A stretch of DNA of 64,000 nt from Aliagarivorans marinus DSM 23064 (GTDB taxonomy: Bacteria > Pseudomonadota > Gammaproteobacteria > Enterobacterales > Celerinatantimonadaceae), in NCBI RefSeq assembly GCF_000429485.1, contig NZ_KE386909.1:73271-137270 (forward strand), read 5' to 3'. Every line of letters starts with the position of its first letter. Within the stretch, counting starts at the first letter, position 1. Position numbers and translations under genes: made by a program. The notes below the pieces were generated by a model. That model did not search any database and was not told the DNA's origin. It worked only from the letters and a program-made list of their open reading frames with translations. Shown here piece after piece: positions 17,108 to 26,143 of this stretch.

Positions 17108-18481
17108 TTACTTCGATTTCGCCGGTGCCTTGGTGGTTTTTCTTGGGGTTCTGGCTGTGGTCTTTTTGGCAGCCGTCTTTGCTGCAGGTTTAGTGACCGC
17201 AGCTTTAGTGGCTGGTGCTTTAACTGCCGCTTTTTCCTCTTTCGCCACCGCTTCTGCGACCGCTTCTACTTTCACTTCATCGTTTGCTGCTTGGGCTGTT
17301 GCCGTTTTGGCCACAGGGGCTTTCTTGGCCGGGGCCTTCGCTGCAGGTTTACTGGCTGCTGCTGCCTTGGTGATCGCCTTGGTAACCGGATCGGAGCTGC
17401 GCAGCATATGGCAGCGAACCGGTAGCACTTGGTTGTCTTGCTGCCATGGCGAGTCTGCCAAGGCGCGCTGCATATCCTGATAGCCACACTCACGGCGCAG
17501 ACGGATCGAGCGGCGCGAGAACTCAGTGTCGCTGAGTGGGATATGCCCGGCGATGGCATCGTAAGTGATGTGCACGATGTTGATCTTGTTCCCGGCCTTG
17601 AGGCGGTCAGCATCGGAGACCGCCTCACTGGCGATCAGCTCTCCGGAGTCATCCACCAAGGCCTTGAGGTTGTGCTTGGCAACCACTTGCTCGATATGGT
17701 GGCTAGTGCGGCTGGCGTACTGGATCTCTTTTTGCCGCCACAGCACCTCGTTCATGGTGCGGGGCATCTCGCCGCGGGCATTCCACAGGTCCACCATAAA
17801 GATCAGCAGCTCTTCGTCTTTGGCCAGATCGAGAATGCCGTTTAGTGGGGTGTTCGATACCACACCGCCATCCCAATAGAAGTCTTCCCCCACTTGGGTG
17901 GCCGGGAAGCCCGGTGGCAGCGAGCCACTGGCAACTGAGTGAGCGGGCTGCATGGTGTCGCTTTCGCTATCGAAGAACACCAGCTCGCCGTCGGTGACGC
18001 GGGTTGCGCCCACTGTGAGCCGAGTTTTGCTGCTGTTAATTAGATCGAAGTCGGCCAACTTTTGCAGGGTTTTAAAGATTGGGCCGGTGTCATAGAAGCT
18101 GGTGGCCGCCTGACCGGGGAAGGCAAAATAGGGGTTGATGGGGCGTGGGAAAAAGAAGTTGGGCTGACCGAACATCAACGCACTAGTGGCACTGGCGGTA
18201 TTAAACAGGGTCGCCGCATTGGGCTCCATCTCAGCCGGGAGGTGCACATCGGTGCCAGGGCGTGAGATGGCATCCCAAAACGCTTCTAGCTTGGCCAAGC
18301 GTTGCTCGGGTGGGTTGCCCGCTAGAATGGTCGCGTTAAGCGCACCGATGGAAATCCCCGCAAGCCAATCGGGGGTGTAGCCCGCTTCCTCCAATGCCTG
18401 ATAGGCACCGATATGATAGGCCCCGAGTGCACCGCCGCCTTGCAGCACTAAACAGACCTTAGGTTTTTTCGCTGTTGCCAT
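17108..18481 (-). CDS. Patatin-like phospholipase with Lys/Ala-rich histone-H1-like tail
   Basis: 457 aa. Residues 1-290 are a patatin/RssA-type lipid hydrolase with the oxyanion loop LQGGGALGAY, nucleophile elbow AGISIGALNA and catalytic Asp in DGGVVSNTPL. Residues about 290-365 fit the DUF3734 region seen after patatin in this subfamily. The last 90 residues are low complexity: Ala, Lys, Pro and Thr in KAPAKKAPVAK-like units, much like bacterial histone-H1 proteins and PHA-granule proteins. Such a tail suggests binding to a polyanion (DNA, RNA or polyphosphate) or to a granule surface. No signal peptide is present. GGAG lies before the ATG. The gene is monocistronic. Confidence 0.85.
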   Translation of the reverse strand: MATAKKPKVCLVLQGGGALGAYHIGAYQALEEAGYTPDWLAGISIGALNATILAGNPPEQRLAKLEAFWDAISRPGTDVHLPAEMEPNAATLFNTASATSALMFGQPNFFFPRPINPYFAFPGQAATSFYDTGPIFKTLQKLADFDLINSSKTRLTVGATRVTDGELVFFDSESDTMQPAHSVASGSLPPGFPATQVGEDFYWDGGVVSNTPLNGILDLAKDEELLIFMVDLWNARGEMPRTMNEVLWRQKEIQYASRTSHHIEQVVAKHNLKALVDDSGELIASEAVSDADRLKAGNKINIVHITYDAIAGHIPLSDTEFSRRSIRLRRECGYQDMQRALADSPWQQDNQVLPVRCHMLRSSDPVTKAITKAAAASKPAAKAPAKKAPVAKTATAQAANDEVKVEAVAEAVAKEEKAAVKAPATKAAVTKPAAKTAAKKTTARTPRKTTKAPAKSK

Positions 18482-18692
18482 ACTGAGCTCCTTGTTATCA
18501 AACGAGAGTACTCTTTGATTTATAGAACAGGCTCAGGCGCTTAGTGAGTGAATATTTAATTAATCATGATATTTCTATCAATTAATTGATTTGTCGTCGC
18601 TATTGCATGGCCGGTTTGCGAGTCAACAAAACAGGAAGGAGGCGGTGGAATGTGGGTTAGCTGAGATAAATCGCTGAGTGACTAAAGTCATT

Positions 18693-18718
18693 AAAGCCAC
18701 TTAGGATCAAGTGGCTTT
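18693..18718. terminator. Hairpin beside the small exported-protein gene
   Basis: AAAGCCACTT and AAGTGGCTTT pair around AGGATC. On the minus strand it lies 30 bases after the stop of the exported-protein gene and is the likely terminator. Confidence 0.6.
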
Positions 18719-18747
18719 TCTTACACTTAGTAAGGAAAGAGTGGACG

Positions 18748-19089
18748 TTAGCTGGCGCTTTCGTCGCTTAGCTCAGGCAACTGAGTCGGAACCGCTGGTT
18801 GCTGCGCTTCACAGTCCCAGCCCCAACCAATCTGCTTTTGCACGAAATCGATGGCTTTTTCTTCACAGTAGCCTTCGGTGTTTTGTGCGCGCCACAGGGT
18901 CTCGAATGAGCCGTCCTTTTGGTAAGTTACTTCGCAGGGAAGCCCTTGGTTTTCGCCGTGGTAAACCACGCTGATGATACGCTCGGCACTCCCATGTTTA
19001 CACATGTAAACCTGGTCACTTGCTTGTGCTACACCACTGGCGAGCCCTAGGCAAAGCAACGCAGAGAGCGTGCTTAGTTTGTTAGACAT
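18748..19089 (-). CDS. Small exported cysteine-containing protein, unknown
   Basis: 113 aa with a signal peptide (residues 1-23, ending GVAQA). The mature part has four cysteines (in YMCKHG, LPCEVTY, GYCEEKA, GWDCEAQ), consistent with two disulfides in the periplasm. ERIISVVYHGENQGLPCEV and ALWRAQNTEGYCEEKA-type segments resemble conserved hypothetical proteins of Shewanella/Vibrio, but I know no function. The upstream 296 bases contain no gene, only the hairpin at 19319. Confidence 0.65.
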   Translation of the reverse strand: MSNKLSTLSALLCLGLASGVAQASDQVYMCKHGSAERIISVVYHGENQGLPCEVTYQKDGSFETLWRAQNTEGYCEEKAIDFVQKQIGWGWDCEAQQPAVPTQLPELSDESAS

Positions 19090-19318
19090 GGATATTTCCT
19101 AATTTACCGTTGCTTGAGATCAGCATCGCCATTTTAGATGCTGCCTTTCCGCTATTTTATTTTATGCTAATTTAATAATGGCCCGAGGAGAATCGCAAAA
19201 AACCAACTTCTTTACAAGGCCTTAGCTCGATATTGCTGAACTAATTTAGTTATCGACTGTGTTTTGCAAACCTTGAGAAAAACCGCTGGCTGCCAATAAA
19301 CGCGGCGTGATTGGGCTG

Positions 19319-19347
19319 GTGAGTAAGCTGCCGCTTACTCACGTTTT
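19319..19347 (+). terminator. Hairpin with plus-strand T-run in a gene-free stretch
   Basis: GTGAGTAAGC and GCTTACTCAC pair around TGCC and are followed by GTTTTT. No plus-strand gene ends here, so it may terminate antisense transcripts or act as the 3' end for the minus-strand operon ending at 19386. Confidence 0.45.
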
Positions 19348-19385
19348 TATTCAGTTAACCAACATTTTTATTAATACTGTGAAGC

Positions 19386-20285
19386 CTAGCGTCCACCATT
19401 ACTGGGGCTAACTTCCAAGGTAGTCGATTGCGGTTTTGCGCCCTGTCGCTTGGCCACCCAAGGGCCAAGGCTCGCACCGAGAATCACCAGCGCTAATGCC
19501 ACCATCTGACCGAGGCTCAACTCGTGTTCTGGGAACACCGCAACGATCAATAGCATCGACAGCACCGGAGTGAGATAGCTGGCTGCGCCGAGTACCCGTG
19601 GGTCGCCATGGCGCATGCAGTAATCCCAGGTGTAAAAAGCCAGTCCCATCGGGCCTAAGCCCAGACCGAGAATCGATAACCACTCACTGCCGCTTAGCTG
19701 AGGAAGTGCCAGCTGTGGTTGGGTGAGGCCATAGCTACCTAATGCCATCAGGCCTGCCACCAAGCAAAATCCGCCCACGGCCGCTACCGGCATGTCCGCC
19801 TTGCTGCTGTTGTACAGGCTGTAGTAGGCCCAGAAACTGGCCGCGATCACCGCCTCGACATAGCCGAATAGATGAGAAGGGTGCCAGTCCACTTGCTGGC
19901 CACCCAGACATAAAACCACTGCTGAGAAGCCCAGTAGGGCGCCGGTGCTATGCCCCCAGTTAAGGCGTTTGCCAGAGAACAGCGGGCTGGCCACCACGAT
20001 AAACAGCGGCCACAGGTACTGCACCAGATTCACATTGACGGCGGGTGAGCGGCCAAAGGCATCGAACAGCAACACATGGTAGCCGAACATGCCAATCAGC
20101 CCGGCCAGCCAATGGCCGGGGCTGAGTCGCCAGCAGCGCCACTTGGGCCAGCTGGGCAGGGAGGCAATCAGTAACACCAAGCCAACGCTCAGCAGCGGGT
20201 CGAGATGGCTGACACTGATGCTCAGTACCGCCAGTGACGACCACATGGCGATGGTAAGCACATAGATGAGGTTGGCTTTGTTCAT
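19386..20285 (-). CDS. EamA/DMT family transporter
   Basis: 299 aa with about ten hydrophobic segments arranged as two EamA repeats. Features include VQYLWPLFIVVASPL in the first repeat and LGAASYLTPVLSMLLIV in the second, typical of drug/metabolite exporters related to YddG and RhaT. Its start codon overlaps the creatinase stop (TAATG), so the two are translationally coupled. This coupling suggests it exports or exchanges a compound of the same pathway, such as a creatinase product or excess amino acid; that is inference. The operon with creatinase and, perhaps, the LysR gene points away from the ABC importer. Confidence 0.87.
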   Translation of the reverse strand: MNKANLIYVLTIAMWSSLAVLSISVSHLDPLLSVGLVLLIASLPSWPKWRCWRLSPGHWLAGLIGMFGYHVLLFDAFGRSPAVNVNLVQYLWPLFIVVASPLFSGKRLNWGHSTGALLGFSAVVLCLGGQQVDWHPSHLFGYVEAVIAASFWAYYSLYNSSKADMPVAAVGGFCLVAGLMALGSYGLTQPQLALPQLSGSEWLSILGLGLGPMGLAFYTWDYCMRHGDPRVLGAASYLTPVLSMLLIVAVFPEHELSLGQMVALALVILGASLGPWVAKRQGAKPQSTTLEVSPSNGGR

Positions 20286-21490
20286 TAGCTGGCCTTGATG
20301 ATGTTATGTTCTGGACCCACCGGGAAGCCGGTAATGTTGTCACCACCGTCTTCGGTGATCACCACAATGTCGTGCTCGCGGTAACCGCCGGCGCCCGCTA
20401 AGTGCTCAGGTAGCATCAGCATCGGCTCCATCGATACCACCATGCCCGGCTTGAGCACGGTGTCGATATCTTCACGCAGTTCCAGGCCAGCTTCCCGTCC
20501 GTAGTAATAGCTGAGTACGCCAAAGGAGTGACCATACCCGAAGGTGCGATACTCGAGCAAGCCGTGCTTGGCGTAGATCTCGTTCAACTCGGCGGCAATA
20601 TCACAGCAGCGGTTACCCGGTACCAGCAGCTCCAGACCGCGGCGATAGACCTCACAGTTGATCTCCCAGATCCGTAGCTGCTCATCGCTACAGTGATCGA
20701 GGAACAAGGTACGCTCTAGTGCGGTGTAGTAGCCGGCCATCATCGGGAAGCAGTTCAGGCTTAATACATCGCCCTTTTGCAGGCGGCGGCTGGTAACCGC
20801 ATTATGCGCGCCGTCGGTGTTGATGCCTGACTGGAACCAGGTCCAGGTATCGCGCAGCTCCATATGCGGGTAGGTCTTGGCGATCTCACGGGTCATCGCG
20901 GTATTGGCCGCCAGCGCGACTTCGTATTCAGGGACGTTCTCGGCAATCGCCTCAACACAAGCTGCACCGCCGATATCGGCAATACGCGCGCCGTGTTTAA
21001 TCAGGGCGATCTCCTCGCTCGATTTCACCATGCGCAGGCGCATCACCGCTTTGCTGACATCGCTCAGGGTTGCTTCTGGCAGCGCTAAAGCCAGCTTGCT
21101 TTGCCCTTGTAAGGTGAGATGATCGTCTTCAACCCCCACCCGTTTTACCTTGCCCAGCACTGAGCTGATGGCACGGTAGAAGTTGTCGCGCTGCCAATCG
21201 GTGTAGATCAGGTGTTCGCCAAAAGCGCGCCGCGAGGCTAGCCCGCCATCGATGTTGGCACTAATGGTGACCGAGCGCTGCTGGGTGACCAACAGGCCGA
21301 AGGGGCGACCGAAGGAACAGTAGAAAAAGTCGCTGTAGTAATTCACGTTTTGGATGGAGGTGAATACTACGGCATCGAGGTTTTGCTCGGCCATCAGGGT
21401 GCGCAGGGTGGCCAGTCGCTGTTGCATTTCGCGGTCGGAAAAGGTGCCTTTGACCCGTTCGCCGTTGCGGATCTCCAATAAGTCTTTCAT
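20285..21490 (-). CDS. Creatinase (creatine amidinohydrolase)
   Basis: 401 aa M24-fold hydrolase converting creatine to sarcosine and urea. From memory it matches Pseudomonas creatinase along its length: start RNGERVKGTFSDREM, FTSIQNVNYYSDFFYCSFGRP, DTWTWFQSGINTDGAHN (H229 is at the place of catalytic H232), LNCFPMMAGYYTALERTLF, YGHSFGVLSYYYGREAG and MVVSMEPMLMLPEHLAG. Unlike M24 aminopeptidases it lacks the full set of metal ligands, as expected. AAAGGAG precedes the ATG. It is coupled to an EamA exporter and lies next to a LysR gene and a divergent ABC importer. No creatininase, sarcosine oxidase or urease gene lies in the window, so downstream steps must be encoded elsewhere. Confidence 0.88.
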   Translation of the reverse strand: MKDLLEIRNGERVKGTFSDREMQQRLATLRTLMAEQNLDAVVFTSIQNVNYYSDFFYCSFGRPFGLLVTQQRSVTISANIDGGLASRRAFGEHLIYTDWQRDNFYRAISSVLGKVKRVGVEDDHLTLQGQSKLALALPEATLSDVSKAVMRLRMVKSSEEIALIKHGARIADIGGAACVEAIAENVPEYEVALAANTAMTREIAKTYPHMELRDTWTWFQSGINTDGAHNAVTSRRLQKGDVLSLNCFPMMAGYYTALERTLFLDHCSDEQLRIWEINCEVYRRGLELLVPGNRCCDIAAELNEIYAKHGLLEYRTFGYGHSFGVLSYYYGREAGLELREDIDTVLKPGMVVSMEPMLMLPEHLAGAGGYREHDIVVITEDGGDNITGFPVGPEHNIIKAS

Positions 21491-21601
21491 GCTCAGTACT
21501 CCTTTTAGGCAGGCCTCAGTCGGAGGCGTTTGTTGAGAAAATACTGAGCAAAGCGGCGGATCAGGACAAACGGTGATTGCTTATGTTCGCATAATCGATG
21601 C

Positions 21602-22531
21602 TTATACGGGGTCGTTAGCGATCACCGAATGGTGGTTCTCAAACTCTTCGGCCTGTGAGCGGATCCAGCTGATAAACGCTTGGATCTGCGGGCGTGCCAG
21701 CAGCTTGCGCAGGCATACCAGATAGACCGCGCCATCTTCAATCACATGATCGAGCAAGGGCACTAAGCGGCCCTTGGCCACTTCACGAGCCACTAGCGCA
21801 TGCCGGGCCAGCGCTACGCCTTGGCCTGAGAGGGCCGCGCGCACGATATGGTCGGCTTGATTAAAGCGATAGCCGCGTGAGCAATCTATCTCACTCATAC
21901 CGATAGCGTTAAGCCAGCTTTGCCAGGAGGTGGCGAGGCGCGCTTGCGGCAGGGCGTCGTGCAGCAAGGTGCAGCGCTGCAGATCGCCGGGGGTATTCAC
22001 CGGATGGCTTTCCAGATACTCCGGGCTGGCGACCGGGTAGATGTAGTCGCGAAACAGTCGCACCTGCTCGAGTGCGGGGTGATCGCCCACACCGTGGCAA
22101 ATCCCAATATCCACCTGCTGCTGGTAGAAGTTCGGCTCACTCACTTGGGCGTTGAGGTGCAGCACCACCTCGGGATAACGCTGGTTAAAGTCACTCAGGC
22201 GCGGCAGTAGCCAGCGCGAGGCGAACGAAGGCATGCAGAACAGCTCCACCGGACTGAGTTGATGGCTCTGGTTGAGGTCGTTAAGGGTGTCGTGGATCTG
22301 CAATAAGGCAGCGTTCACCGCCGGGTAGAGGGTGGCGCCACGCTGGGTGAGCAGCAGCTGACGGGGTTTTCGCTCAAACAGTTTGTAGCCCAGTCGTTCT
22401 TCCAACTGAATCACCTTTTGGCTCACCGCACTTTGTGAAATACAAAGCTCGTCGGCGGCGGCAGTAAAGCTTAAATGGCGGGCTGCAGCTTCAAAGTAGC
22501 GCAGGGCCTCTAAGGGGGGCAGCTTTAACAT
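21602..22531 (-). CDS. LysR family regulator (GcvA-like)
   Basis: 309 aa. The N-terminal winged helix is typical: LEALRYFEAAARHLSFTAAADELCISQSAVSQKVIQLEERLGYKLFERKPRQ. The effector domain follows GcvA-type proteins (SFASRWLLPRLSDFNQRYPEV, ADHIVRAALSGQGVALARHALV). It lies upstream of creatinase on the same strand and is divergent from the ABC importer, the usual placement of a regulator that acts on the intergenic region. It probably activates the importer and/or the creatinase genes in response to the imported substrate. The effector cannot be read from sequence. Confidence 0.87.
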   Translation of the reverse strand: MLKLPPLEALRYFEAAARHLSFTAAADELCISQSAVSQKVIQLEERLGYKLFERKPRQLLLTQRGATLYPAVNAALLQIHDTLNDLNQSHQLSPVELFCMPSFASRWLLPRLSDFNQRYPEVVLHLNAQVSEPNFYQQQVDIGICHGVGDHPALEQVRLFRDYIYPVASPEYLESHPVNTPGDLQRCTLLHDALPQARLATSWQSWLNAIGMSEIDCSRGYRFNQADHIVRAALSGQGVALARHALVAREVAKGRLVPLLDHVIEDGAVYLVCLRKLLARPQIQAFISWIRSQAEEFENHHSVIANDPV

Positions 22532-22851
22532 CGTGTGCTCTCCACATTCCGGTGTAGGGATCGTTCGTATTGATAGCTCTTCAGCGGAAACGCAAAGCCC
22601 ATGCCAAGAGTAAGGAATTGATTTATAGCGTGATTTACCAACAGTTCGCGGGACTTAGCGGTGTTGTCTGAGCGGCTGCGTTGCTCGAATTTTGAGCCAA
22701 CTTGGTGCAACTAAAGCCCTCTGCGCCAAGCTGGTTCATAACCCATGCTAATGCACTCGATTAGCAGATACCGTTTGTTGCACTTGGCTCTCCCTCGCAA
22801 CATAGAAAGCAATTAACGCAACGGAAAGCAATGCTTCACGGGAGAAGATTT

Positions 22852-23709
22852 ATGAAAGGTTTATCCATCAAACAACTCTGTCTGGCGGCCAGTACGCTAG
22901 CGGCCAGCTTGGGATTGAGCAGCGCGGCTAACGCCGACTTGCTGGAAGAGATTAAACAGCGCGGCGAGATTGTGATCGCCACCGAGGCTCGCTACGCGCC
23001 GTTTGAGCTATTAGAAGATGGCAAGATCACCGGCTACCACCAAGATATGCTGGTGGAGATCCTGACCGATTTGCCGGGTGTGAAACTCAAGCAGCTGGAC
23101 CTGCCTTTTCAGGGCATCATGGCGGGCCTAACCGCCAAGCGCTACGACTTTGTGGTGACCTCGCTCACCATCACCAAGGCGCGTGCCGCCAAGTACAACT
23201 TCACCTACCCCACCTCGACTGCATCGGTAGCGGTGCTCAAGCGTAAGGGTGACGAACGTATCGTCCAGCCACAAGATATGGCTGGCAAGGTACTCGGTAT
23301 TCAGGCTGGTGCGCCACAGGTTGAGGTGGCCAAAGAATATGAGCAGTCGGTGGTGATCCCTGAGAAAGGCGAAGGCTACAAAGACATCAAGCTGTTTACC
23401 GATTACAACGAGGCCTATTCAGCGCTGGCTTCACGCCGAGTGGATGCGGTGCCACAGGCGCTGTCGAATCTTGCTCCTATCGTGAAAGAGCGTGGTGACC
23501 TGTTTGAGATTGTGCAGCCTGCCTTTGGCCCGGCGACCTACTACGCCTGGGCAGGGCGTGACGATGCCGAATCTGAGTCGCTGGTGGCCTTCTTCAGCGA
23601 GGGTATCGAGAAGCTACAGCAAAGCGGTAAGCTCGATGAGCTGCAAATGAAGTGGTTCGGCTTCACCATGGAAGTACCGCAAGGCATGGTGCCTGCACCC
23701 GTAAACTAA
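22852..23709 (+). CDS. ABC importer, periplasmic solute-binding protein (polar amino acid type)
   Basis: 285 aa with a signal peptide (residues 1-28, ending SSAANA) and a family 3 solute-binding fold: IKQRGEIVIATEARYAPFELLEDGKITGYHQDMLVEI, FQGIMAGLTAKRYDFVVTSLTITKARA, and DAVPQALSNLAPIV. The ligand-contact positions around YAPFE and TSLTIT fit a small zwitterion such as an amino acid, opine or guanidino compound. GGAGAAG precedes this ATG; an upstream in-frame ATG has none. It heads a four-gene importer operon. The 320-base region before it, shared with LysR, has no other gene. Creatine as ligand is a hypothesis from the neighbouring creatinase. Confidence 0.86.
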   Translation: MKGLSIKQLCLAASTLAASLGLSSAANADLLEEIKQRGEIVIATEARYAPFELLEDGKITGYHQDMLVEILTDLPGVKLKQLDLPFQGIMAGLTAKRYDFVVTSLTITKARAAKYNFTYPTSTASVAVLKRKGDERIVQPQDMAGKVLGIQAGAPQVEVAKEYEQSVVIPEKGEGYKDIKLFTDYNEAYSALASRRVDAVPQALSNLAPIVKERGDLFEIVQPAFGPATYYAWAGRDDAESESLVAFFSEGIEKLQQSGKLDELQMKWFGFTMEVPQGMVPAPVN

Positions 23710-23786
23710 AGCGCCTGCACCGGTTAACTAAGGCCGCGTTACACAAGTAATACTGCCCGGCGTCCGCGCCGGGCCAAGGATCGGCA

Positions 23787-24434
23787 ATGTTGGATTTTTC
23801 CGTCGTTTTAAAGAATGCCCCTGCGCTATTGGAGGGGGCGATGATGACTTTGGGTATCTCGCTGTTCTCCATCGCGCTGGGTTTTATTGGTGGCGGCTTA
23901 CTGTGTCTAGCACGTATTTCCGCTAAGCCTTGGCTGGTGGGGATCGCCCGGGTATACATCAGTGCGCTGCGTGGCACGCCTTTGCTGGTTCAGCTGGCGA
24001 TAGTGTTCTACTTTCTGCCCTTGTTAGGGCTGAGTTTGGAGCCTGTGAGCGCAGCGATTATCACCTTGGCCATGAATACCTCCGCGTTTCAGGCTGAGAT
24101 CTTACGCGGCGGCTTTCAGACTCTGCCGCGCGGCCAAAATGAGGCCGCCTGGACCATCGGACTTGGCTGGTGGAAAACCTTACGTTACATCCAAATGCCG
24201 CAAGTGGTGCGCAAAACCTTGCCATCGCTGGTCAATGAAACCATCGACATCATCAAGAACTCGGCACTGATCTCTACCATTGCGGTGACCGACTTGATGC
24301 GAATTGCCCAAACCTACTCGTCCACCACCTATCGTCCGCTGGAGTTCTTTATCACCGCCGGGCTGATGTATCTGCTGATGACCTCGGCGGTCGCAGTGGT
24401 GGGTCGCTGGGTTGAACGGCGCATGAGTTACTAG
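23787..24434 (+). CDS. ABC importer permease (HisM/GlnP family), first subunit
   Basis: 215 aa inner-membrane permease with about five TM helices. It shows the family signature [19 protein letters not shown] after the first helices and the cytoplasmic EAA-type loop (GQNEAAWTIGLGWWKTLRYIQMPQVVRKTLPSLVNE) that docks on the ATPase. AAGGA lies six bases before the start. It is eight bases from the next permease, so the two probably form a heterodimer. Confidence 0.86.
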   Translation: MLDFSVVLKNAPALLEGAMMTLGISLFSIALGFIGGGLLCLARISAKPWLVGIARVYISALRGTPLLVQLAIVFYFLPLLGLSLEPVSAAIITLAMNTSAFQAEILRGGFQTLPRGQNEAAWTIGLGWWKTLRYIQMPQVVRKTLPSLVNETIDIIKNSALISTIAVTDLMRIAQTYSSTTYRPLEFFITAGLMYLLMTSAVAVVGRWVERRMSY

Positions 24435-24442
24435 GAGCAGGC

Positions 24443-25099
24443 ATGGATTTTTCACTTTATCTGGAATTTGGTCCGGCGCTGCTCAAGGGCTTCACCTACA
24501 CCGTTTACGTGTGCAGTTTAGGGCTGTTGCTAGGGCTGGTCTGGGGCTTGGTGCTGTATTTGATTTCACTGCGCCCGGGCGCGCTGTGGCGCTGGTTTTA
24601 TCGCGGCTACCTGGCTACGTTTCGTGGCACGCCGCTACTGGTGCAGGTCTACCTGCTGTTTTATGGCGGCCCGTTTATCGGCCTGTCGCTGAGTGCCGAG
24701 TTTGTCGGGGTACTGTGTCTGGCGCTGTATGTGGCGGCCTACTTTGCCGAGATTTACCGCAGCGGCTTCGAGAGTCTGGCCAAGGGGCAGTTAGAGGCAG
24801 CGCAGGATCTTGGGATGAGCCGGATCACCACCTTGGTGAAGATCCAACTACCGCAGATGCTGGCGCTGATTATTCCGCCTTGTTTGAACCAAACCATCAT
24901 CATGGTCAAGGAGTCGGCCATCTTGTCGGTGATCACGGTGCCAGAGATGACCACTGCCGCGGTGCGCATGGCCACCCAAACCTTTACCGTGGTTGAACCC
25001 TATCTGTTTTTAGCGCTGGCCTACTGGTGCCTGAACTTCGCCATTGCCAAGGTCGCCAACTACTGCGAGCTGCGCGCAACCCATTACTTGAGGAGCTGA
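24443..25099 (+). CDS. ABC importer permease (HisM/GlnP family), second subunit
   Basis: 218 aa with about five TM helices. It repeats the family signature [20 protein letters not shown] and the EAA loop ([36 protein letters not shown]). AGGAG precedes the start. Its TGA overlaps an ATG at the beginning of the ATPase gene (TGATG), showing tight translational coupling. It should pair with the first permease subunit. Confidence 0.86.
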   Translation: MDFSLYLEFGPALLKGFTYTVYVCSLGLLLGLVWGLVLYLISLRPGALWRWFYRGYLATFRGTPLLVQVYLLFYGGPFIGLSLSAEFVGVLCLALYVAAYFAEIYRSGFESLAKGQLEAAQDLGMSRITTLVKIQLPQMLALIIPPCLNQTIIMVKESAILSVITVPEMTTAAVRMATQTFTVVEPYLFLALAYWCLNFAIAKVANYCELRATHYLRS

Positions 25100-25101
25100 T
25101 G

Positions 25102-25917
25102 ATGACCCAGCAAACCCACGCCGACAACACTCCGCGCACCGCCGTAGAGTTGGTTAAGCTGCGCAAGCGCTACGACGACAACGAGGTGCTTAAGGGCATC
25201 GATCTGAACATATTAGAAGGGCAGGTAACCTGCATTATCGGTGGCTCCGGCTCCGGCAAAAGCACCCTGCTGCGCTGTATTAACTTCCTCGAGGTGTATC
25301 AGGAAGGCGAGGTTAACGTGTTCGGCAAAACCATTGGCTATGGCATGGACGAGCAAGGTAACCGCGAGCTGTTGCCAAAGTCTTTGGTCCAGCAGGAGCT
25401 CTCCGAGGTATGCATGGTGTTCCAACAGTTTAATCTGTGGCCCCACCTAAGCGTGCTGGAGAATGTGATGGCGCCGCTGCGTTGGGTCAAAGGCGTGCCC
25501 TTGGCCCAGGCCAAGCAGCGAGCGCTGGAGCTACTGACTAAGGTTGGCATGGAGCACAAGGCTGAGGCCTATCCGCTGTCGCTCTCCGGCGGTCAGCAGC
25601 AGCGGGTGGCGATAGCCCGCTCCTTGGCCAAGGACCCGAAGATCATGCTGTTCGATGAGCCCACCTCTGCGCTCGACCCAGAGCTGGTGGGCGAGGTGCT
25701 CAAGGTGATGCAGGAGCTGGCCCAAGAAGGGATGACCATGGTGGTGGTAACCCACGAGATGGGCTTTGCCGCTCAGGTTAGCGATCAGGTGGTGTTTCTC
25801 GCCGAAGGGAAGATTGAGGAGCAGGGGCCACCGTCGAAACTGTTTAACGCGCCCAGCTCGCCCAAGTTGCAGTCGTTTCTCGAGACCTGGTCGTCGCGCA
25901 ATGGTGCAGCGGCCTGA
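25102..25917 (+). CDS. ABC importer ATPase (polar amino acid family)
   Basis: 271 aa. All ATPase motifs are present: Walker [11 protein letters not shown]-loop [10 protein letters not shown], signature LSGGQQQR, Walker [15 protein letters not shown] and switch [10 protein letters not shown]. Between Walker A and the Q-loop there is an insertion of roughly 20 residues compared with HisP/GlnQ (around [15 protein letters not shown]), a feature of some opine/arginine-type family members. GAGGAG is six bases before this ATG; the ATG three bases earlier overlaps the permease stop and is also possible. The open frame extends 24 codons inside the permease gene, which is not used. This is the last gene of the importer operon. 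Confidence 0.88.
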   Translation: MTQQTHADNTPRTAVELVKLRKRYDDNEVLKGIDLNILEGQVTCIIGGSGSGKSTLLRCINFLEVYQEGEVNVFGKTIGYGMDEQGNRELLPKSLVQQELSEVCMVFQQFNLWPHLSVLENVMAPLRWVKGVPLAQAKQRALELLTKVGMEHKAEAYPLSLSGGQQQRVAIARSLAKDPKIMLFDEPTSALDPELVGEVLKVMQELAQEGMTMVVVTHEMGFAAQVSDQVVFLAEGKIEEQGPPSKLFNAPSSPKLQSFLETWSSRNGAAA

Positions 25918-26143
25918 TGATAGTCTTTGCTTAAATAGCATTACAGCCGGGATAGACCTCCCGGCTGGTCTCCATCTCAAACAGCCATGCAACTGTCCGA
26001 TTGCTTGGTGAATCCACCAAATGTTCAAATAGTGCCGACAAATGGCCATTTCATCCCTTTCCATCCTGCTTGCTGTTCCGGATAATTCCGTTCGCTGATT
26101 AAGGCAATTGCCTTAGCAGTGTTGTTTATTTCCTGGAGAGTCC

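Noticed and set aside
20285-21490. Ectoine hydrolase (DoeA) or Xaa-Pro aminopeptidase as identity of the M24 protein beside a PAAT importer
   Set aside because: The importer layout recalls the ectoine system, but the residues (SGINTDGAHN, YYYGREAGLELR, RNGERV start) match creatinase from end to end and not DoeA or aminopeptidases.
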